Part shown: positions 1-9,240 of the stretch, piece after piece
Numbering within the stretch: the first letter of the stretch is position 1
Layout of the letters: each line of letters opens with the position of its first letter
NCBI RefSeq assembly: GCF_000820145.1
Contig: NZ_CDBW01000044.1
Location: 1 to 64,000 of the forward strand
Source of the DNA: Aeromonas sobria
Lineage (GTDB): Bacteria; Pseudomonadota; Gammaproteobacteria; Enterobacterales; Aeromonadaceae
Length of the DNA: 64,000 bases
Reading direction: 5' to 3'
Notes under the pieces: generated by a model
The model's input: only the letters and a program-made list of their open reading frames with translations
What the model was told of the DNA's origin: nothing
Database searches by the model: none
Made by a program: the position numbers and the translations under genes

Positions 1-223
1 CTGATTTGGGCAACAACGCCCCTTACCCCTAATAAAAAAGAACTTTCTTACAAACAAAATTTATCCCCAGCCATAAGAAACGCTTAGCAAAATGTTTGTA
101 GGCCACAACTGACAGCAGCCCCTCAAAACCCTTGAAACTGGCAGCATAGCAATCCCCCCACGCTCAACATTAGCCAGATGAAGCCGATGCTATAGGTGAA
201 TCCCAAACAATAAGGAAGACACC

Positions 224-484
224 ATGCTCGCACTGCTTCTTACCACGGCCTTGATGGCAAATGAAAACGCCACCATTCACCCAGTAAGTCAAACCATCAC
301 TTTTGCTGGCACAGTCCCCGTATCTACATGTCAAATGGATAGTTATTCAGATAGCAAGTTGGTTCAGATAAACCAGCGGATCATCTGCCCCGACAATAAA
401 TACGTGACAGTTAAAAAAGATCACATCATCTTTGACAACAAAAAAATAGAAGTATGGGTGATCGGTTATGATAAAAATGACTAG
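224..484 (+). CDS. Small exported protein, possibly pilin-like
   Basis: An 86-codon frame begins with ATG six bases after an AGGAAG ribosome site. The hydrophobic start could be a short signal peptide ending near Ala-Met-Ala. The segment TITFAGTVPVSTCQ resembles the first strand and cysteine of classical fimbrial subunits, and a second cysteine lies about 18 residues later, but the protein is much shorter than a pilin. It overlaps the next gene, so the two are probably co-transcribed. I do not recognise a specific family; the pilin resemblance is only suggestive. It sits in AT-rich DNA next to a fimbrial operon on the other strand. Confidence 0.5.
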   Translation: MLALLLTTALMANENATIHPVSQTITFAGTVPVSTCQMDSYSDSKLVQINQRIICPDNKYVTVKKDHIIFDNKKIEVWVIGYDKND

Positions 485-833
485 GCAACTCATCTATATG
501 GTTATCTCACTGACGTATCTAACGCCATCCTACGGCATTACTTTTATCAGTGGTTCAGAACCGATAAAGAATCGTGACAACTATTATTGGTGGATAGAGA
601 ACGACACCCGTAATCAGATCAAGTTGACAGCGTGGCTGTCTTTAAAAAACCACCAAGAAAAACTCTCCAAGGGTGATGTCTTACTTAATAAAACCACATT
701 AAATAACACTGAACGCACGATGGTAACCGTCAACACTAATACATTGAAAAGCAACCAGGAAGCATGGTTGAACATAGTGGAAGAAAATGGTGGCACTACA
801 ACACCCAGACTAACAAGAATTAGAGTACGATGA
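468..833 (+). CDS. Small exported protein of unknown function
   Basis: A 121-residue frame overlaps the end of the preceding gene. Start could be the ATG at 468 or the one at 477. Residues 1 to about 23 form a good Sec signal peptide ending before GITFISGSEP. The mature part is polar and rich in Asn, Thr and Lys, with no cysteine and no recognised motif. It ends about 50 bases before a bidirectional hairpin shared with the convergent lipoprotein gene. Translation coupling with the upstream gene suggests the two products act together in the periplasm or at the surface; this is inference. Confidence 0.5.
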   Translation: MIKMTRQLIYMVISLTYLTPSYGITFISGSEPIKNRDNYYWWIENDTRNQIKLTAWLSLKNHQEKLSKGDVLLNKTTLNNTERTMVTVNTNTLKSNQEAWLNIVEENGGTTTPRLTRIRVR

Positions 834-881
834 GTGACCGAGTCGAAGACTGCAATGTGCATTTAATAAAATTACAATAAA

Positions 882-908
882 AAAGGGATGACACATTGTC
901 ATCCCTTT
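882..908. terminator. Bidirectional Rho-independent terminator
   Basis: A perfect 12-base inverted repeat (AAAGGGATGACA with TGTCATCCCTTT) around a 3-base loop has A-rich sequence on its left and T-rich sequence on its right. It lies between two convergent transcription units and can end both. Confidence 0.8.
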
Positions 909-926
909 AAACTTCACAGCGGTTAG

Positions 927-3122
927 TTACGGACTAACATCTGTCATTTCAAAGCCAAGTGCACCAATAGTGCCGCCACCTATCTCACTGTTACCAAGTG
1001 CCGTTGTATAATGCACGGTCATGCCTGTTAGCCGTTTCCCAGGGGGAAAGTTATACGTAGTATAAACACGATTCTCTACAGACGCACTATTACCCTGTTC
1101 GCCACAATACGTTGTTGTCGCTACTCCACCAACAGTGCGGGTCACATTAAATGCATAGATGCGCTTTTGAGAAGTCGAGTTAGAGTTGGCTGTCGTTAGC
1201 CGTATACTAGTAATATTATCGAGCTGGAAAATGGTCGTCCTCGGGTTATAGGAGCCTTTGGGAGGCGCGCCAGCATAGTCAGTGCTAGTATAACCCAAGC
1301 CATACAGACCAAATGGTGTATCCACGTTTGTGTTAAATCTATAGCCACAAAAGAAATTGGTCTTCGCTGACAAATCAAAATCTCGCTGATACCATACCTC
1401 ACCGGTAAGTATCGGGGGCGGCGGCGTGACGATGGAGGTCGTGGTCGCTTCTATGCTCAAATCTCGATTCACCACAACCCCATCCAACGGATGCCCTGAC
1501 AGTGAGAATAGAAAATTCAGTTTAAAGCTACCCTTGGTAGGACCTGAATACAGCTTATATTTACCGGCAGATTGCAAGATGAGCGAAATATTGGCATTGG
1601 CAGGCGTCACACCCGTCAATGTCACATCACCCGTGAAGGTTTTGAGAATGTTGTCTGCCTCTTTATATGTCACGCTAAAGGTGTAGGCAGTATTTGTCTG
1701 CATAGTGGCTGGCAGTACCATATCATAAGTCACACCACCCGGCAGGACGGCATCTTGCTGATTGATACAGGTTACATAAGCACTATCCGAGCTACTAAAG
1801 GCACCATCAATATCACCACTCTCGATATTGACAACTTGAGAGGTACCACTGGCAGTGCCCTGGCTAGAACTCCAATAATACTTATGGGTCGGCCAGTAGT
1901 TAATTGCCTTGCCAGATATCTGAATTTTTGTTAACTCTGCAGCTGTGGGTAACCGAGCACCCTGAGCCGCACAGAATCCTTTTGCCGCCAGATTATTGAA
2001 GGCTGCCGCATTATACACACCGTTGCTGCCAGGAATATTGGTCTCTGGGGAGCTGGTGACCTTGAGGCCAAGCTGAGTCGCCTGCTCGGCACTGAGTGGT
2101 GCATTGAAATACAGCTCATCCGGCACTAAATGAATGCTGGTGAAAAAGCCCTCGACCGATACTTTTATAATATTAGTTGCAAAACCACCATTATGGTCAG
2201 TGACAGTGTAACTAATATAATAATCAGCAGGCACGTATGACTTGAATCTTATTTTGGTATTAGTCACATCCGCAGGGAAAGCAATTTGTGCGACACCATT
2301 AAAAGAGTGCACATCATATAACTGAACAGTATCACCAACATCTGGATCAGATATGTGGCTTGCTACATCAATCAACGCCTCCTGACCCGGTTTCAGGACT
2401 TGTGGTGATACCGGGAAAAGAAAGCTATTGGCTACCGGTGCAGTATTGCTATCCTGTGAAACAGCAACATCGACACTACCAAGAGAGACCGCCCCAGCAC
2501 TATCTTCCATCTCATATAAAATACGACTAATACCAGACTCTTGAGCGTCGTACGAAATCGTATTGTTTAATACGTCAGCGACCGCAGTACCTGAGCCCAA
2601 CACAATAATATTATCCGTTAACGTCAATCCACCATTAGAAACATCCACTGAACCCGTGCTATTTTCTGTCAGCGTGAGACTCAGTGGTGTCAACTGCACA
2701 CTGTAGGCCATTGGCTCTGCTGACTCGGCGCGAACTACAGTACGGCTGATGGCACTGTTGGTACCACCCTGCTCATTCGAAACGGTATACTTGAACACAC
2801 AAGATCCAGCATTATCAGATTTTAATGAGAAACCATTTTTATCTTTCACCGCGTCGTGGCAAACACTATCCCCACCTAATACTTCAAGGGATTTAAGGTG
2901 TACAGCGCCACCATCTGCAGACGCCGTAAAGGGTTTCAAATCCACAGAAGCTATATCATTAACCTTAAACGCATGAATTGTATCATTGGCAGATACTGCA
3001 TATGTCGTCGCTGGCGGTGTCGGCTGAGCAGCATTGTCACTCTCGCCATCACCACCACCACCGCCGCCGCAACCACTCAATAACGCACATATCAACGTTG
3101 AGTAAATTCGATACCTATTCAT
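927..3122 (-). CDS. Large lipoprotein, probable adhesin of the fimbrial operon
   Basis: 731 residues. The N-terminus has a lipoprotein signal with lipobox LLSGC, followed by six glycines encoded by a GGT/GGC tract. Residues about 40 to 330 contain repeated Ig/cadherin-like beta segments (DNAGSCVFKYTVSNEQGG type). Residues about 340 to 460 carry a segment with RLPTAAEL and YYWSSSQG, seen in adhesion-type domains of intimin-like and DUF1566-like proteins. The last 150 residues are cysteine-containing and beta-rich, ending in GALGFEMT; this looks lectin-like but is not a confident family match. It starts 27 bases after the tip-like gene and is the last gene of the operon. Role as a surface adhesin is inferred from domains and position. 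Confidence 0.6.
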   Translation of the reverse strand: MNRYRIYSTLICALLSGCGGGGGGDGESDNAAQPTPPATTYAVSANDTIHAFKVNDIASVDLKPFTASADGGAVHLKSLEVLGGDSVCHDAVKDKNGFSLKSDNAGSCVFKYTVSNEQGGTNSAISRTVVRAESAEPMAYSVQLTPLSLTLTENSTGSVDVSNGGLTLTDNIIVLGSGTAVADVLNNTISYDAQESGISRILYEMEDSAGAVSLGSVDVAVSQDSNTAPVANSFLFPVSPQVLKPGQEALIDVASHISDPDVGDTVQLYDVHSFNGVAQIAFPADVTNTKIRFKSYVPADYYISYTVTDHNGGFATNIIKVSVEGFFTSIHLVPDELYFNAPLSAEQATQLGLKVTSSPETNIPGSNGVYNAAAFNNLAAKGFCAAQGARLPTAAELTKIQISGKAINYWPTHKYYWSSSQGTASGTSQVVNIESGDIDGAFSSSDSAYVTCINQQDAVLPGGVTYDMVLPATMQTNTAYTFSVTYKEADNILKTFTGDVTLTGVTPANANISLILQSAGKYKLYSGPTKGSFKLNFLFSLSGHPLDGVVVNRDLSIEATTTSIVTPPPPILTGEVWYQRDFDLSAKTNFFCGYRFNTNVDTPFGLYGLGYTSTDYAGAPPKGSYNPRTTIFQLDNITSIRLTTANSNSTSQKRIYAFNVTRTVGGVATTTYCGEQGNSASVENRVYTTYNFPPGKRLTGMTVHYTTALGNSEIGGGTIGALGFEMTDVSP

Positions 3123-3149
3123 TTCAACCTCTAATACAAAAGTAATACA

Positions 3150-4178
3150 TTAAAAATCAGTTTCGAATAAAACCAAAAAACTATCTGTATAACGGCCACT
3201 TTCAATATTAGCGGCAGCGATATTGTCGTATGATATTTCCAGCTTAAAATCCACTCTGGATTTATCTGTACCGGCACTTAATATGGAATTTGCCGTGTTG
3301 AGTGTCCCCGCAGCCACTAATGAGGAGGATGAGCATGCAACACCTGTACACTTGATACTGTAAGGGATATTTTTACTCGATGTCGGATGAGTAAGACGAT
3401 AACTCCTAGGCTGCAACATCATCTTTATCCCTTTATCGAAGTACCCTGTCGCGTTGACGTCAAACGTCGTTGTTGCCGACACCGTTTTAGCCACCTTATC
3501 GTACGTTGGCAGCAGAATCCCGCTGCCAAACAAACTAACCGAGCTGATATAGGCTGGCTTGAAGTGAATCTGCACAGAAAACGATTGACGGATATCTCGA
3601 TATGTCAGAGCGCCACTCGCAGTGTAATAAAAATAGCGTGTGGACATGGGTATTACGCCGGTGTATAACCCCTCTGGTTTACCCGCAAAACCGGCGAGAA
3701 CAGCACTACTATCAACCTTAAACAGTGGTCGTAAAAAAAAGAATGGTGTTTTTGAGGCGCCATTATTTATCAACTGATCATAGCTACAATTGAATTGCCC
3801 AATCAAATAGATAACATTGCCAGTTGCCCCTTGACCAGCACACTGTGTCGCAGGTGGGCTGAGTGTACCTACAATAGAGTTGCTGCCGGTATTATACTCG
3901 ATGCCAGTGAGTGACAATGCAAACGTCACACTGTTGCCGCCATTAGTAATGGTAATATCTGGACTTGACTGAGGTGAGGCCATAAACCCTGGACGCCATT
4001 TTTCTGTCGGCGTCAATCCATTAATGGGAGACCAGGTACTCAGGGTATTTTGTCCATGAGATAACACAAGATTATCCCAAGTCAGTCTGCCGTTAGCAAT
4101 TTTCCCATTTAAGCTAAAGGCGTAGGCCAATGACATTGGTAGGCATAGCAAGGCTGTAATAATACATTTCCAAATCAT
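3150..4178 (-). CDS. Fimbrial tip subunit, CblD/CooD-like
   Basis: 342 residues with a signal peptide (LCLPMSLAYA). Its size, late position in the operon and C-terminal sequence GRYTDSFLVLFETDF fit the tip or pilus-initiating subunits of alpha-type fimbriae (CooD, CfaE, TcfD, CblD), which have an N-terminal receptor-binding domain and a C-terminal pilin domain. Four to five cysteines are present, including the pair in KCTGVACSSS. The start codon overlaps the chaperone stop by ATGA, indicating translational coupling. The family call rests on context and the C-terminal signature; the N-terminal half is not recognisable by eye. Confidence 0.6.
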   Translation of the reverse strand: MIWKCIITALLCLPMSLAYAFSLNGKIANGRLTWDNLVLSHGQNTLSTWSPINGLTPTEKWRPGFMASPQSSPDITITNGGNSVTFALSLTGIEYNTGSNSIVGTLSPPATQCAGQGATGNVIYLIGQFNCSYDQLINNGASKTPFFFLRPLFKVDSSAVLAGFAGKPEGLYTGVIPMSTRYFYYTASGALTYRDIRQSFSVQIHFKPAYISSVSLFGSGILLPTYDKVAKTVSATTTFDVNATGYFDKGIKMMLQPRSYRLTHPTSSKNIPYSIKCTGVACSSSSLVAAGTLNTANSILSAGTDKSRVDFKLEISYDNIAAANIESGRYTDSFLVLFETDF

Positions 4179-4891
4179 ATCTTGGCTTCCGGTGTCAAGA
4201 CAATCTGACGCTTGTAGCTTTCATCATGATTGTAAATCGATGCTTCCAGCGTCAACGATTTCATATACTCTGGTAATTCAAACTTTTTAAATCGTCCAGA
4301 GATAACACGCTCCTGAGTTCGACAATTAGCCACATTATCTGACTTGCAGCGATCTATCACAAAAGTGAGCATGGTATTACCCTGATTCAGGATCTCGAGT
4401 GACCGGCCCTTGCGGGTAATACTGTATTTCATTTCACTGGCTTTGGCAGGAACAACATAAATAACCGAGTAGCCATAGTTCACTTGCACCGCGTTATCTT
4501 GTTCCTCGCCCTTTTTCAGATAGGGGGCAGGCTCAAATACCACACTAAAGGTCATATCCTTGTCACTTTCACACTTCACCTTGTAGCAGAGTGATCGAAT
4601 GCCAACATCTTTTGCTCGGCCGGGTTCCAGGATAAGTTTTGGATTGGTTGTCATCACACGCCATTGCTGGATGTTCTCTTTTGTATATTTATTTCGTGTG
4701 ATCTCACCCCGGCTATCCGTGTTAATTTCACTGATAGATGTCTTGATAAAACTTGTCTTGTCAAAATCGTTGGTCAAGGTAACGACACCATTACCACTCG
4801 CATCAGACACAAGAAACATGGTATCAACAGTCAATGCATGGGCAGCACAGCTGCCCATCAGACCAACGACAAAATAAATTTTCTTAATCAT
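4175..4891 (-). CDS. Periplasmic fimbrial chaperone
   Basis: The frame is open from 4984, but the ATG at 4891 gives a clean signal peptide (IYFVVGLMGSCAAHA) and an 8-base overlap with the usher stop, so I take it as the start (238 residues). The segment WRVMTTNPKLILEPGRAKDVGI matches the PapD-superfamily chaperone region containing the conserved proline stretch and donor strand. The second Ig domain has a cysteine pair (RCKSDNVANC). Such chaperones fold pilin subunits by donor-strand complementation and deliver them to the usher. It lies between usher and tip genes in one operon. Confidence 0.75.
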   Translation of the reverse strand: MIKKIYFVVGLMGSCAAHALTVDTMFLVSDASGNGVVTLTNDFDKTSFIKTSISEINTDSRGEITRNKYTKENIQQWRVMTTNPKLILEPGRAKDVGIRSLCYKVKCESDKDMTFSVVFEPAPYLKKGEEQDNAVQVNYGYSVIYVVPAKASEMKYSITRKGRSLEILNQGNTMLTFVIDRCKSDNVANCRTQERVISGRFKKFELPEYMKSLTLEASIYNHDESYKRQIVLTPEAKI

Positions 4892-7688
4892 GCTGTAATT
4901 CCTTACTATGTTCACGCATTGCCACAGGTTGATTAATCGTATCCAGACTGTGATTCTCACGGGCATACAGCTGCATACTATCAATCACCAATTGTTGTGC
5001 CTTGGACAAGGTCAATGATTTTTCATTGTCCATTAGCAGATAAAGTGCGATATCGGAGCCCACTTTTCGTTGATAGATAGCGCCATCAAGTGAGACTAGT
5101 CGCTTGATATAGTCGTTAACCAGATTGGTGTCATCAAAGGTGCCAACATAATAAAGCTCTGATTGTGCCAAGGCATCCTGCTTGGTGACAGTGACGATTG
5201 AACGAGGCTTTGCCTCCGGCAAACAATAATTATTACCAAAATTCATCAACTGGGCATCTTCATAATCGCTGGGTACCAAGCAGCGAGCTCCCCCTGCATA
5301 CAATGCAAAGTCGCTTCCTTCAACTAGCGTTACACGAAACACGCCATCCATTACCTTGGTCACATCAATACAACCAAACCCCTTGCATAATACCTCATCG
5401 ATAGGGTCATCAAAGACATCAGAAAACGAGCTGACAAAGGTGACGACCGGTTTCAACCTGGGTTTAATCACTACCACACTGCCTGGATAAGTGAAACCAT
5501 CAAATCCTTGATCACCGCTGTTATAAAGAGAGACACTCTCGGTATCAATATTTATATTGTAGCTATCATACGTACTGATGGGCATACTCTGATTGTTTTC
5601 ATAGATGAATGTCTTGTTTTCCAATATCTCATTCTTGCGTAGCGTGACAAAACCATAAGGCTCACTGTCAGAAACTATCATCTCTTGTATATCAGCATCA
5701 ATGATGGTGTAAGCATCTGCACGCTGGCTGGTGAACGCAACGCCATTACTTGAGACAATTTGGCTGCTTGACAAGCTTCCCGATATGCCATGATTACCAT
5801 CATTGTTTGCATACACGTTGGCACTGCCGCGAAATGCAGTCTCATTGGTTGACGCAGTGCCATACATCTCATTGATGATGTCCCGACTGGAGTCTGAATA
5901 TGCCGAAGACAGCTCAAGCGAACTACTCGTATTAGCCCTATCAATGAGATCATTTTTTAGCACGCTGGCACGATATTCCCTGCCACCGATAGAGCTATCA
6001 TTGGTACTGAATTTTGCTTCCCAACTGCTACTGATTGGAATCTGGACCGTGATAAATGTAGCGTGGCTCTTGCCGACATGATCATAATCCAGGGTGAGAT
6101 CCACCCTCGCATTCAATGGCAAGGTATAGCCAAGACCAATGGTGGATACATTATATTCGGTGTATAATTTGCCACCTTCCGGAATATAATAATCGCCCTT
6201 AGTGTAGGTATAATAACTATTCAAGCCATTATCAAAGCTGTAAAATATATTCCCAGATATTTTTTGATAGTCAAACTCCCCCATGAGATAGGCAGCCAGC
6301 GTATCACCACTTTTTTTATGCTGCAGTTTTTCATACTGGATCGAAAAATAATTTACGGCGAGCTGTGCATCAAATGCCAGTGAACCGGGCTGATACATTG
6401 ACACGCTGCTATTCAGAGTGCCTTTGAAGGGGAGGTACCATTGTGAACCCAGCACAGCCATGCCATCACTGTCAGCGCCGAGTCCCCCTGCAGCAACAAA
6501 CCATGAATCAGTGACCCGCCTAGAATATAAGGCACTGGCAAAAGCAACATCATCGAAACGAGATGCCTGACTCTGCAACTGCTGTGTCACTCCCTCTAAC
6601 TCGTCGAACTGCGCTGAAAATAACTCGCGAGATTCATTCAACTGTCCAGCCGCAAGCATATAATCGCCATAACCGACTCTTGGCATATTAGTAACATCAT
6701 TATAGATTGTCTTTTTTTCAGATGAGACAACATTACCAGCTACCAATACTTCGAGCTCGATGTCATAACGTCCAGGTGGTAGAGCGCTATATGACAGCGT
6801 ACCTTGCCCTTCAGAAATCGGCAGCAGCTTTATAATTCGCCCATCGCGCAGCACCCTCAATTCACCTGGTGCTGGCGAGAAAAAGAATAACTGCTCATAA
6901 CTTTGTTCATTATTTACAACAAGGTTACTCGTCGAACCAAAATTGAACGATGTCTGCTTGATGAATCGGGTAGGGCTGATGATGTTGGTTGAGTTAAATG
7001 AGACGCCATTATCAAACTGGCCGAGATAAATACGCTTATCACCGGCAAAAGAGAAATCATACGAGAGCTCATAAAATTTATTGAGTGAATTACTGACAGT
7101 AAAGTCTGATGTCAGATGACCGTATGGTAAGCCTTGTATCGACTTGTTATTAATCGCATAAGATGATGACGAATCATGGTATGCGCTAGAATATATATCG
7201 ACATGATTCACCAAGGCACTATGTTCGTTTAGGGCGTTTGCATATTCAACATCGGCGGTTGGCTTATCCAGCTCAGCACCATTTACAAACAAGGCTAACA
7301 GCGCATTGTCATAATCATAGTAAAACTCATAGTCAACCGGCGTCACCACACATTGACTGATATAGCCGTGGCAGCTCTCAGTGTTTTTGACACCCTTTTG
7401 CAGCGATAGTAGAATCCGCTCAGACATGACCTGTGGAACGTTATTTCGCTTGAAATAACCTTGTAACTGCGCAACAGCCATGCCCTGATCTTTTGGTAGC
7501 CGGATGGTATCGTAATTGACACTTAAAATAAGGCTGGTTTTTCCAGTACCATTAATATCTTTAATAGAGACCGAACGCTCTTTAAACTCAAAAAGCTCAG
7601 AAAATTCTTCTGGCATGTCTGTTTCAGCCATGATGGGACATGACAATGCCATGAGGATCATGAACGCTACATTGTTAATATTTTTCAT
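4884..7688 (-). CDS. Outer-membrane fimbrial usher, alpha clade (TcfC/CooC/EcpC-like)
   Basis: 934 residues with signal peptide ending CPIMAE. The central region is rich in alternating beta-barrel segments with aromatic ends. Residues about 280 to 330 contain FFSPAPGELRVLRDGR and LPPGRYDIELEVLVAG, matching the plug/E-set region of CS1- and ECP-type ushers. The C-terminal part has PYGFVTLRKNEILENK and cysteine-bearing loops typical of the C-terminal domains. The usher forms the outer-membrane pore that polymerises chaperone-subunit complexes. It is coupled at ATGA to the upstream subunit gene and overlaps the chaperone gene. Confidence 0.85.
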   Translation of the reverse strand: MKNINNVAFMILMALSCPIMAETDMPEEFSELFEFKERSVSIKDINGTGKTSLILSVNYDTIRLPKDQGMAVAQLQGYFKRNNVPQVMSERILLSLQKGVKNTESCHGYISQCVVTPVDYEFYYDYDNALLALFVNGAELDKPTADVEYANALNEHSALVNHVDIYSSAYHDSSSSYAINNKSIQGLPYGHLTSDFTVSNSLNKFYELSYDFSFAGDKRIYLGQFDNGVSFNSTNIISPTRFIKQTSFNFGSTSNLVVNNEQSYEQLFFFSPAPGELRVLRDGRIIKLLPISEGQGTLSYSALPPGRYDIELEVLVAGNVVSSEKKTIYNDVTNMPRVGYGDYMLAAGQLNESRELFSAQFDELEGVTQQLQSQASRFDDVAFASALYSRRVTDSWFVAAGGLGADSDGMAVLGSQWYLPFKGTLNSSVSMYQPGSLAFDAQLAVNYFSIQYEKLQHKKSGDTLAAYLMGEFDYQKISGNIFYSFDNGLNSYYTYTKGDYYIPEGGKLYTEYNVSTIGLGYTLPLNARVDLTLDYDHVGKSHATFITVQIPISSSWEAKFSTNDSSIGGREYRASVLKNDLIDRANTSSSLELSSAYSDSSRDIINEMYGTASTNETAFRGSANVYANNDGNHGISGSLSSSQIVSSNGVAFTSQRADAYTIIDADIQEMIVSDSEPYGFVTLRKNEILENKTFIYENNQSMPISTYDSYNINIDTESVSLYNSGDQGFDGFTYPGSVVVIKPRLKPVVTFVSSFSDVFDDPIDEVLCKGFGCIDVTKVMDGVFRVTLVEGSDFALYAGGARCLVPSDYEDAQLMNFGNNYCLPEAKPRSIVTVTKQDALAQSELYYVGTFDDTNLVNDYIKRLVSLDGAIYQRKVGSDIALYLLMDNEKSLTLSKAQQLVIDSMQLYARENHSLDTINQPVAMREHSKELQHD

Positions 7689-8230
7689 ATATTAAACTCA
7701 ACCCGAACAGAAATATTTCCTGAGCACTTTCCTGCGTCAAGATGGGATGCCGACAATGCCGAAAAATTAATATTGACGGGGTAATACCCTTCAAAAAAAC
7801 CATCATTGATGATATTGAACTCTGGAATAGACACACTACTTCCGATGGGAAGACTGATACCATTTATACGCAACTTTGCAAAGCCGTAGACATCCGTATC
7901 AGGGACAGGGGTTAATGTGACTGCAGTGTTATTTCCATCAAAACAGGTGATGTTATTTTCATTGAGAAATACCGAGAAACCGCTGTTGGCTTCAGATGTC
8001 GGCAGGCTCGTGATAACCGACATATTCGTGGTCAGATCCATAAAGGATCCGGCATCACGATCAAAAACAGCAACTAATGAATCAGGGACGAATCTAACGT
8101 CCATAAACTCCCCTACCGAGAACTTATTTTTATCTATCTCGGTAGAGATGTCGATTTGTCTGGAGATTGGCGCCGCAATGGGCATTGATGGTAACAACAA
8201 AATACCCAGCGTAATGATTACTATGCGCAC
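7685..8230 (-). CDS. CS1-type fimbrial subunit-like protein
   Basis: 181 residues. GTG start preceded by a strong AGGAGG four bases away. A signal peptide ends near PMPIAAPIS. The mature N-terminus (RQIDISTEIDKNKF) and the following pattern resemble CS1-type major/minor subunits (PF04449 type), where an N-terminal donor strand is followed by one pilin domain. Two cysteines are present, C113-like (NNITCFDG) and near the C-terminus (AGKCSGN). It stands between the pilin terminator and the usher and overlaps the usher start by four bases. It may be a minor or anchoring subunit; the family match is moderate. Confidence 0.55.
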   Translation of the reverse strand: MRIVIITLGILLLPSMPIAAPISRQIDISTEIDKNKFSVGEFMDVRFVPDSLVAVFDRDAGSFMDLTTNMSVITSLPTSEANSGFSVFLNENNITCFDGNNTAVTLTPVPDTDVYGFAKLRINGISLPIGSSVSIPEFNIINDGFFEGYYPVNINFSALSASHLDAGKCSGNISVRVEFNI

Positions 8231-8250
8231 AACACCTCCTAGCTTTTCTA

Positions 8251-8283
8251 TATAAAAAGAGCGCCTAGAAATAAATAGGCGCT
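8251..8283 (-). terminator. Terminator/attenuator after the major pilin gene
   Basis: On the minus strand an 8-base perfect stem (AGCGCCTA with TAGGCGCT) around an 8-base A/T loop is followed by CTTTTTATA. It lies between the pilin gene and the rest of the operon, so it should let pilin mRNA exceed assembly-gene mRNA. Confidence 0.75.
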
Positions 8284-8317
8284 TAAATATTTCAGTTCTG
8301 TCGCTAAGTATAGAAAC

Positions 8318-8794
8318 TTAGACTTTTTCGGCAACAATGGTGATTTGCGCTTGCACGGAACCACCTGCACCGACATCAACAGCTTCAGTCTGGGCAACAG
8401 TCAGGTTCAGTGTAGATTCGTTAGCTACTGAATCACCAACAGCCCAAGGGGCAGCATTAGCGTTAACAACAAATTGACCAACTTCAGAGGTACCTGAGTA
8501 GCTCACCTGGGCGTTGCTCAGGGTCCAGTTGGCAGGAGCCAGATCACCAACTACGGTGCCAATAGGGGTGTAATCACGTGCTTCAACAACCACGGCAGTA
8601 GAGGTGAAGGAGCCATCGGTAGCCACGATCAGCTGACCATTCTCAATGGCCTGACCAGCCAGACCGGTGATGATCAGGTCGTCACCAGCTACAGAGCCCG
8701 GTACAAAACCAGACCATACGATGTTCGCTGACGGGTTGGCAGCCATGGCAGAAGCGGAGAAGGCAAGGGCCAGAACCAGCATAGATTTTTTCAT
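8318..8794 (-). CDS. Major fimbrial subunit (pilin)
   Basis: 158 residues with a clear signal peptide (MKKSMLVLALAFSASAMA) and a 140-residue mature protein rich in Ala, Val, Thr and Gly with no cysteine. Composition and predicted beta pattern fit a major pilin of the alpha (CS1/ECP) group. AGGAAG lies eight bases before the ATG. It is the first gene of the operon, followed by a hairpin terminator, the usual arrangement for an abundant structural subunit. Codon use appears more GC-rich than its operon neighbours, as often seen in highly expressed genes. Exact family not identified. Confidence 0.65.
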   Translation of the reverse strand: MKKSMLVLALAFSASAMAANPSANIVWSGFVPGSVAGDDLIITGLAGQAIENGQLIVATDGSFTSTAVVVEARDYTPIGTVVGDLAPANWTLSNAQVSYSGTSEVGQFVVNANAAPWAVGDSVANESTLNLTVAQTEAVDVGAGGSVQAQITIVAEKV

Positions 8795-9240
8795 TTAGAT
8801 ACTTCCTGTGTTGTAAATTGTTTTGACATCGGCTTTATAAGAAATCCATCAAAATGCTGATATATGTACGCAGCGGTGATTTCTTGACCGATAAGATACC
8901 AAGCGCACCCACTTTAGGTATGTAGGAACAGGACTATAAGTGCGTAGGCCAAACCTTATTGAATCGCCTATTGCATGGACCTGACGATCTCATTAGGAAT
9001 GGGTTTCCCACATATACGTCTAATTTTTCATTTACAGACTCTAATAGTGGCCATACGCCAACTAACACAACAAATAAATTAGCTATGATAATAATAAGTT
9101 TTGGCACAGCTATGATACAACAATCTCAACACACTACAGATCAACCTATTTAAATACATACCTGTAGTGGCACACCATCTGAAAATATATAATGAGATAA
9201 AATATACGCTAGTTTTTACAAAAAATAGTAATCAACCTAA
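8795..9240. promoter_or_regulatory. Fimbrial operon upstream region
   Basis: This 446-base AT-rich gap lies between the sensor-kinase stop and the pilin start and holds no convincing gene. It must contain the pilin promoter. An 8-base inverted repeat (AAGAAATC at 8839-8846, GATTTCTT at 8878-8885) is a possible operator. The octamer TGTAGGAA at 8921-8928 also occurs upstream of the response-regulator gene (13501-13508). No confident -35/-10 pair was identified. Confidence 0.4.

Noticed and set aside
3045..3072. Gly-codon tract in the lipoprotein as a phase-variation site
   Set aside because: The units are triplets, so copy changes alter glycine number without shifting frame.
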